Shown: one piece after another, positions 61,064 to 64,000 of the stretch
Position numbering within the stretch: the stretch's first letter is position 1
Layout: every line of letters starts with the position of its first letter
From: Chryseobacterium sp. 7
Lineage (GTDB): Bacteria > Bacteroidota > Bacteroidia > Flavobacteriales > Weeksellaceae
Reading direction: 5' to 3'
Length of the DNA stretch: 64,000 nucleotides
NCBI RefSeq assembly: GCF_003663845.1
Contig: NZ_RCCA01000001.1
Location: 558,001 to 622,000, forward strand
The notes under the pieces: model-generated
What the model saw: only the letters and a program-made list of their open reading frames with translations
Told to the model about the DNA's origin: nothing
The model's database searches: none
Position numbers and translations under genes: made by a program

Positions 61064-61802
61064 TTTCATAATTTTAGAAAGAAAGGCAACTGAGTTCCGC
61101 CGAGAATTGGGAATAGGACATATAGATCCAATAAATTTTAAAAGTCTTCTTAAAAAACTAAATGTAATTACTGTTTTTCGACCTTTAGGAGAAACATTTA
61201 ATGGTATGGCTATAAAAATAGTAGATACAAATAAAGAAAACACAAATAGATTTATGTTAGTTAATAACATTCATAGTCTAGGAGAGCAAAATTTCACTAT
61301 TGGCCATGAGTTATATCATTTATTTATACAGGAAAATTTCACACATAATTACTGTACAACAGGACTTTTCAATAAGAAGCATATAGAAGAATTTAACGCA
61401 GATGTATTTTCATCTATATTAATGCTTCCAGAGGACGGGATAATTTCCCTTATTCCTGATATGGAAACACAAAAGGATCAAATAACAATTCAAACTATAC
61501 TAAAGTTAGAACAATATTTTTTTTGTTCTAGATCGGTTCTTTTATATAGATTAAAAAACTTAAGCTTAATTAGTGAATCCAAAAGTAAGGAATACCTTAA
61601 AGACATAGTAGAGAACGCCATATTAAATGGATACCCATTAGACTTATATAAAAATGGAAATTCAAATCTAGTACTTGGAGATTATGGACAAAAGGCTAGT
61701 GAATTATATTCTAAAGAGCTTATCTCGGAAAGTCATTATCATAGTCTTCTTTTAGATCTTGGAATGAATCAAGAAGATTTAGAAAACTTATTCAATGGCT
61801 AA
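61056..61802 (+). CDS. ImmA/IrrE-family metallopeptidase
   Basis: This 248-aa protein has the zinc site GHELYH (His84, Glu85, His88) and the downstream IEEFNADVFSSILMLPE with the third acidic ligand region. ImmA/IrrE peptidases inactivate cognate XRE repressors in response to DNA damage or other signals. The C-terminal half (VENAILNGYPLDLYKNG onward) is helical and may be a sensor or contact with the PIN protein. The stop overlaps the PIN gene by 8 bp. Confidence 0.9.
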   Translation: MNNFIILERKATEFRRELGIGHIDPINFKSLLKKLNVITVFRPLGETFNGMAIKIVDTNKENTNRFMLVNNIHSLGEQNFTIGHELYHLFIQENFTHNYCTTGLFNKKHIEEFNADVFSSILMLPEDGIISLIPDMETQKDQITIQTILKLEQYFFCSRSVLLYRLKNLSLISESKSKEYLKDIVENAILNGYPLDLYKNGNSNLVLGDYGQKASELYSKELISESHYHSLLLDLGMNQEDLENLFNG

Positions 61803-62331
61803 GAAAAAAGATAAAATAATACTAATAGATGCAGATGTAGTTTCGCATTTCATTAAAGCTAGTGAAATTTATTTTCTATGCAGTATTTTTGATTATGATA
61901 TCAAAGTACTAGATAAAGTTTATGCTGAACTGGAAAGATTTCCAAAGAAAAAAATTGAAATAGACAATTTGATAAATCAGAAAATTTTAGAAATAGAGAA
62001 ATTTCCAGAAGAAAATCAAGAAATAGTAAAAGAATATTTTTATATAAAAAATAAATTATTCAAAGGAGACGGAGAAAGCGCATGTCTAGCTGTTGCAAGA
62101 TATACAGAAAATATAGTCGCAAGTAGTAATCTTAAAGACATTCGACAATATTGCAACCTACACAATGTAGAATACTTAGCTACTATGGACTTTCTCTGTG
62201 AGGCATACCGTAAAGGAATTTTCGACCTAGAGCGTTGCAACAAATTCATTACAAATGTACTTGCAGAGAATGGAAGACTTCCTGTAAAAAAAATGGAAGA
62301 TTACACCTGTAAACAATTTAATTTTAAATAA
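61795..62331 (+). CDS. PIN-domain ribonuclease, putative
   Basis: This 178-aa protein has the PIN acidic residues in order: Asp12 and Asp14 (ILIDADVV), Glu45 (VYAELERF), Glu94 in GDGESACLAVAR, and Asp115 in SSNLKDIRQYC, followed by the strand VEYLATMDFL. PIN proteins are Mg-dependent RNases and frequent VapC-type toxins. It is coupled to an XRE regulator and an ImmA/IrrE peptidase, not to a small VapB antitoxin. No close match comes to mind, so the family assignment is by motif. Confidence 0.75.
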   Translation: MAKKKDKIILIDADVVSHFIKASEIYFLCSIFDYDIKVLDKVYAELERFPKKKIEIDNLINQKILEIEKFPEENQEIVKEYFYIKNKLFKGDGESACLAVARYTENIVASSNLKDIRQYCNLHNVEYLATMDFLCEAYRKGIFDLERCNKFITNVLAENGRLPVKKMEDYTCKQFNFK

Positions 62332-62552
62332 AAATACCCCAAATAAATAACTAAACCAAATGCCTCAGATCTATTTCTAATAGAAAATCAGTCGCTTTTA
62401 TATACGGAAGAGCTGTATTTTAGGTCTTAATTCAATAGGCTTAGGATATGCATTTGGATTTGCTAATGTAATAATGGGAACAGGAAGAAAATATTGAGTA
62501 TATCAAAATAAGATCTGACATGATTGTCTCTGTAGATTTAATAAAAAACATT
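62332..62552. other. Gap with a short decayed coding stretch
   Basis: A plus-strand frame around 62400-62497 reads ILGLNSIGLGYAFGFANVIM and ends GTGRKY-stop, which looks like the C-terminal end of a lost membrane or Gly-zipper protein. It has an upstream stop and no start. Confidence 0.25.
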
Positions 62553-62586
62553 AAAAAGCTGCCTCATTTTTGAGACAGCTTTTTTC
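62553..62586. terminator. Terminator downstream of the PIN gene
   Basis: The stem AAGCTGCCTCA / TGAGACAGCTT (one wobble pair) is flanked by A- and T-runs. It can end the plus-strand operon and the minus-strand remnant. Confidence 0.8.
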
Positions 62587-62607
62587 AATAAAACCCGTTC
62601 GTGATAC

Positions 62608-62910
62608 TCATATAATCAATTGATATTCTAAATTATCTCGGATAATTCCATTTGGACTACTCCGTAAATATCTACCTACACCATGACCGATTACACTGAC
62701 TTCCCTTTCAGAATGCTAAGCTGTTGTTGTATAATTCCAAATTACAGTCCATACAGAAATTCGTGGAATATCAAACAAAGAAACAGCGTCTGCCCTAGAA
62801 TATTTAGTAGATTGATCAAAGCTAAAGTGTCGTGGATTAATGTTAGTCACAACATAAGCAGCATAAGCTGTAATTGTATCTGTAAAATCTCCCCATACAC
62901 AGGAAAACAT
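62608..62910 (-). pseudogene. Cargo gene remnant with an in-frame amber codon
   Basis: A minus-strand frame starts MFSCVWGDFTDTITAYAAYV, reaches TVIWNYTTTA and a TAG, and continues in the same frame (HSEREVSVIGHGVGRYLRSS) to TGA at 62610-62608. Both halves look protein-coding, so this is likely a 100-residue remnant of a larger gene. The family is not recognised. Confidence 0.4.
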
Positions 62911-62998
62911 ATTTTTATATTTTCTCCTATTTATTTGGGGAATGACTGATTTATTCCCATATTTAAAGTATCATAAACAATAACTAGATTGATTAAAT

Positions 62999-64000
62999 AT
63001 GCTAAATATATACGCTAACGAAGAATGGGCTATTGAAGCAAAAAAAGCTTTAAACTTTTTTATCTCTAGAATGGGTGACACAAAATGGACAGAAAGAAGG
63101 GCAAAGGTTATTTCATATTTTCATAATGTAGAAAGTATTCAATATGGAACTAAAGAAATTAAAACAGGCGAGAAAAAGGCCATATTACCAATAGCAGTAT
63201 ATGAAGATTGGATAGCTTGGTATATGTATTTAGTAGAAAGTATATTTTATCGTCCATCTTGTGGTGATAATTTACAATCCGCAAGGATATTTCCATTCTT
63301 TTCAATGATTGGAAAAAATCTTTCAACTCTTCTTGATATCGATGGGATAGAAACTAAAATTGATGAATTGCTAAATGAAAAGAAAAACCAACCTGATGCT
63401 ATTTTTTTTGAACTAGCAGTTGCAAATTTATATTGTAAAAATGGTTGGAAAGTTTGTTTTATACCAGAAAGTACTTTTTATAAATCTCCAGACTTACAAA
63501 TAAGAAAAAATGGAAAACAGTATTGGGTAGAATGTAAAAGAATGCAAAAAGTATCTGATTATTCGGAAAGCGAAAGATCAGAATGGCAAAAAAGATCAAT
63601 AAAGCTATCGGAATTACTTAATAATCTGAAATTATCATATTATATTGACATTACATTCAAGGTTCCAGTTGCAGATACAGATGAAAATATCCTAGTTGAT
63701 ACCTTTATAGATTACTTAAAAGCAAAGGAATCTGGTAAGATTATGGAAAGTAAAACTAATCAAATAGAGGTTGTAATAAAACCCTTAGACATTACTTCTA
63801 TTAATAAAAATTTAAAAGATAAAAATATTAGAAACCACTCTCCTGAAATAATTGAAGCTTTAATAGGTGAATATATAAGTGGAGGAAATTATGTGACGGC
63901 TTTAGGATATGACGAGCTATATAAATTAGGAACGAATAAAGATCTGGATGTTCTAAATATCTATGTAAATAAAATAAATAATGCCTGTATAATGAAGTGG
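62999..64000 (+). CDS. PD-(D/E)XK nuclease-like protein, 3' end outside the window
   Basis: The frame is open from ATG 62999 to the window edge, 334 codons. The nuclease core is clear: Glu138 in FFELAVANLYCKNGW, Pro164-Asp165 in YKSPDLQIRKNGK, and Glu178-Cys-Lys180 in YWVECKRMQK, a textbook PD-(D/E)XK triad with the E-helix. The N-terminal 130 residues are helical with aromatic-rich YEDWIAWYMYLVESIFYRP. It could be a restriction-type or other defence nuclease carried as transposon cargo. The C-terminal part and any partner gene are not visible. Confidence 0.75.
   Translation, partial: MLNIYANEEWAIEAKKALNFFISRMGDTKWTERRAKVISYFHNVESIQYGTKEIKTGEKKAILPIAVYEDWIAWYMYLVESIFYRPSCGDNLQSARIFPFFSMIGKNLSTLLDIDGIETKIDELLNEKKNQPDAIFFELAVANLYCKNGWKVCFIPESTFYKSPDLQIRKNGKQYWVECKRMQKVSDYSESERSEWQKRSIKLSELLNNLKLSYYIDITFKVPVADTDENILVDTFIDYLKAKESGKIMESKTNQIEVVIKPLDITSINKNLKDKNIRNHSPEIIEALIGEYISGGNYVTALGYDELYKLGTNKDLDVLNIYVNKINNACIMKW

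Larger units (their letters stand above)
51564..64000 (+). mobile_element. Tn7-like transposon inserted in comM, left portion
   Basis: The element begins TGTATATTTGC at 51564 exactly where comM homology stops. It carries repeated putative TnsB sites, then tnsA, tnsB, tnsC, tniQ, a small helix-turn-helix-like gene, a tnsE-like gene and cargo with XRE regulators, ImmA/IrrE, PIN and PD-(D/E)XK nucleases. If a 5-bp target duplication exists, the copy at this end should be CCTCC (51559-51563). The right end is not in the window, so the element exceeds 12.4 kb. comM is a known attachment gene of Tn6022-like Tn7 relatives, which use the selector TnsF; I see no tyrosine-recombinase-like gene here. 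Confidence 0.9.

Noticed and set aside
62683..62949. An 88-codon plus-strand frame.
   Set aside because: It is Cys/Ser/Ile-rich and opposes a minus-strand frame with more natural composition that is interrupted by a TAG.
51564..64000. A CRISPR-associated transposon, or another guide-RNA system, in the Tn7-like element.
   Set aside because: I see no cas gene and no array of regularly spaced repeats in the visible part. The AATATT-rich tract near 56230-56265 is simple AT repetition.

Overview
The window looks like a chromosomal segment of a Flavobacteriia member, most likely Chryseobacterium or a close Weeksellaceae relative. The reasons are the AT-rich sequence, the TTG/TTTG...TAnnTTTG promoter architecture, almost no Shine-Dalgarno use, and family content typical of Bacteroidetes: alternative complex III ActF, GLPGLI proteins, DUF3078 barrels, S46 dipeptidyl-peptidase, DUF4919 and a LytTR regulator. 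I made these calls by reading the sequence and ran no database search.

Region by region. 1-597 is the 3' end of actF. 0.6-5.4 kb is an accessory island: an aerolysin-like protein, a small low-complexity partner and two glycosyltransferases. It is bounded by a diverged duplication of the actF 3' end and terminator. 5.4-14.9 kb holds secreted and lipoproteins, apt, a TPR membrane protein with ribH, an LTA-synthase-type sulfatase, a zinc peptidase and two GLPGLI proteins. 15.0-19.7 kb is the suf Fe-S operon (A-type carrier, sufB, sufC, sufD), with a four-helix-bundle gene in a 33-bp inverted-repeat cassette between sufC and sufD. 19.7-42.4 kb is mostly core: two DUF3078 barrels, rhomboid protease, dprA, gdhA, a KirBac-type channel, truncated globin, Ca/H exchanger, a three-gene operon of surface proteins, an hflX-DUF4919-antiporter-alkD operon, an orphan LytTR regulator whose receiver has Glu in place of the phospho-Asp, and a DPP7-like S46 peptidase.

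42.4-50.9 kb is accessory again: a DUF1905/YdeI gene broken by one stop codon, an AT-rich two-gene membrane module, a double-spondin lipoprotein, a 96-aa unknown, and a single-module NRPS-like A-T-reductase divergent from a metallo-beta-lactamase-fold hydrolase. A 35-bp element (16-bp core, exactly 11 nt, then a box ending TTTG) recurs upstream of the aerolysin-like gene, the membrane module and the 96-aa gene. This suggests a small regulon.

50.9-64.0 kb is a Tn7-like transposon inserted in comM (yifB), of which only the 3' part remains here. The left end carries three repeated putative TnsB sites, followed by overlapping tnsA, tnsB, tnsC and a short tniQ. tniQ is interrupted by a -1 frameshift exactly at A_AAA_AAG. 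A separately promoted pair follows: a small putative winged-helix protein and a 552-aa protein that I read as a divergent TnsE homologue. Cargo comprises XRE regulators, a superinfection-immunity-like SHOCT protein, an overlapping XRE / ImmA-IrrE peptidase / PIN operon, and a PD-(D/E)XK nuclease that runs off the window. The right end and the 5' part of comM lie beyond base 64000, so the element exceeds 12.4 kb.

The best candidates for something undescribed are the TnsE-like-containing, comM-inserted Tn7 variant with its recoded or broken tniQ, and the three-locus regulatory element.
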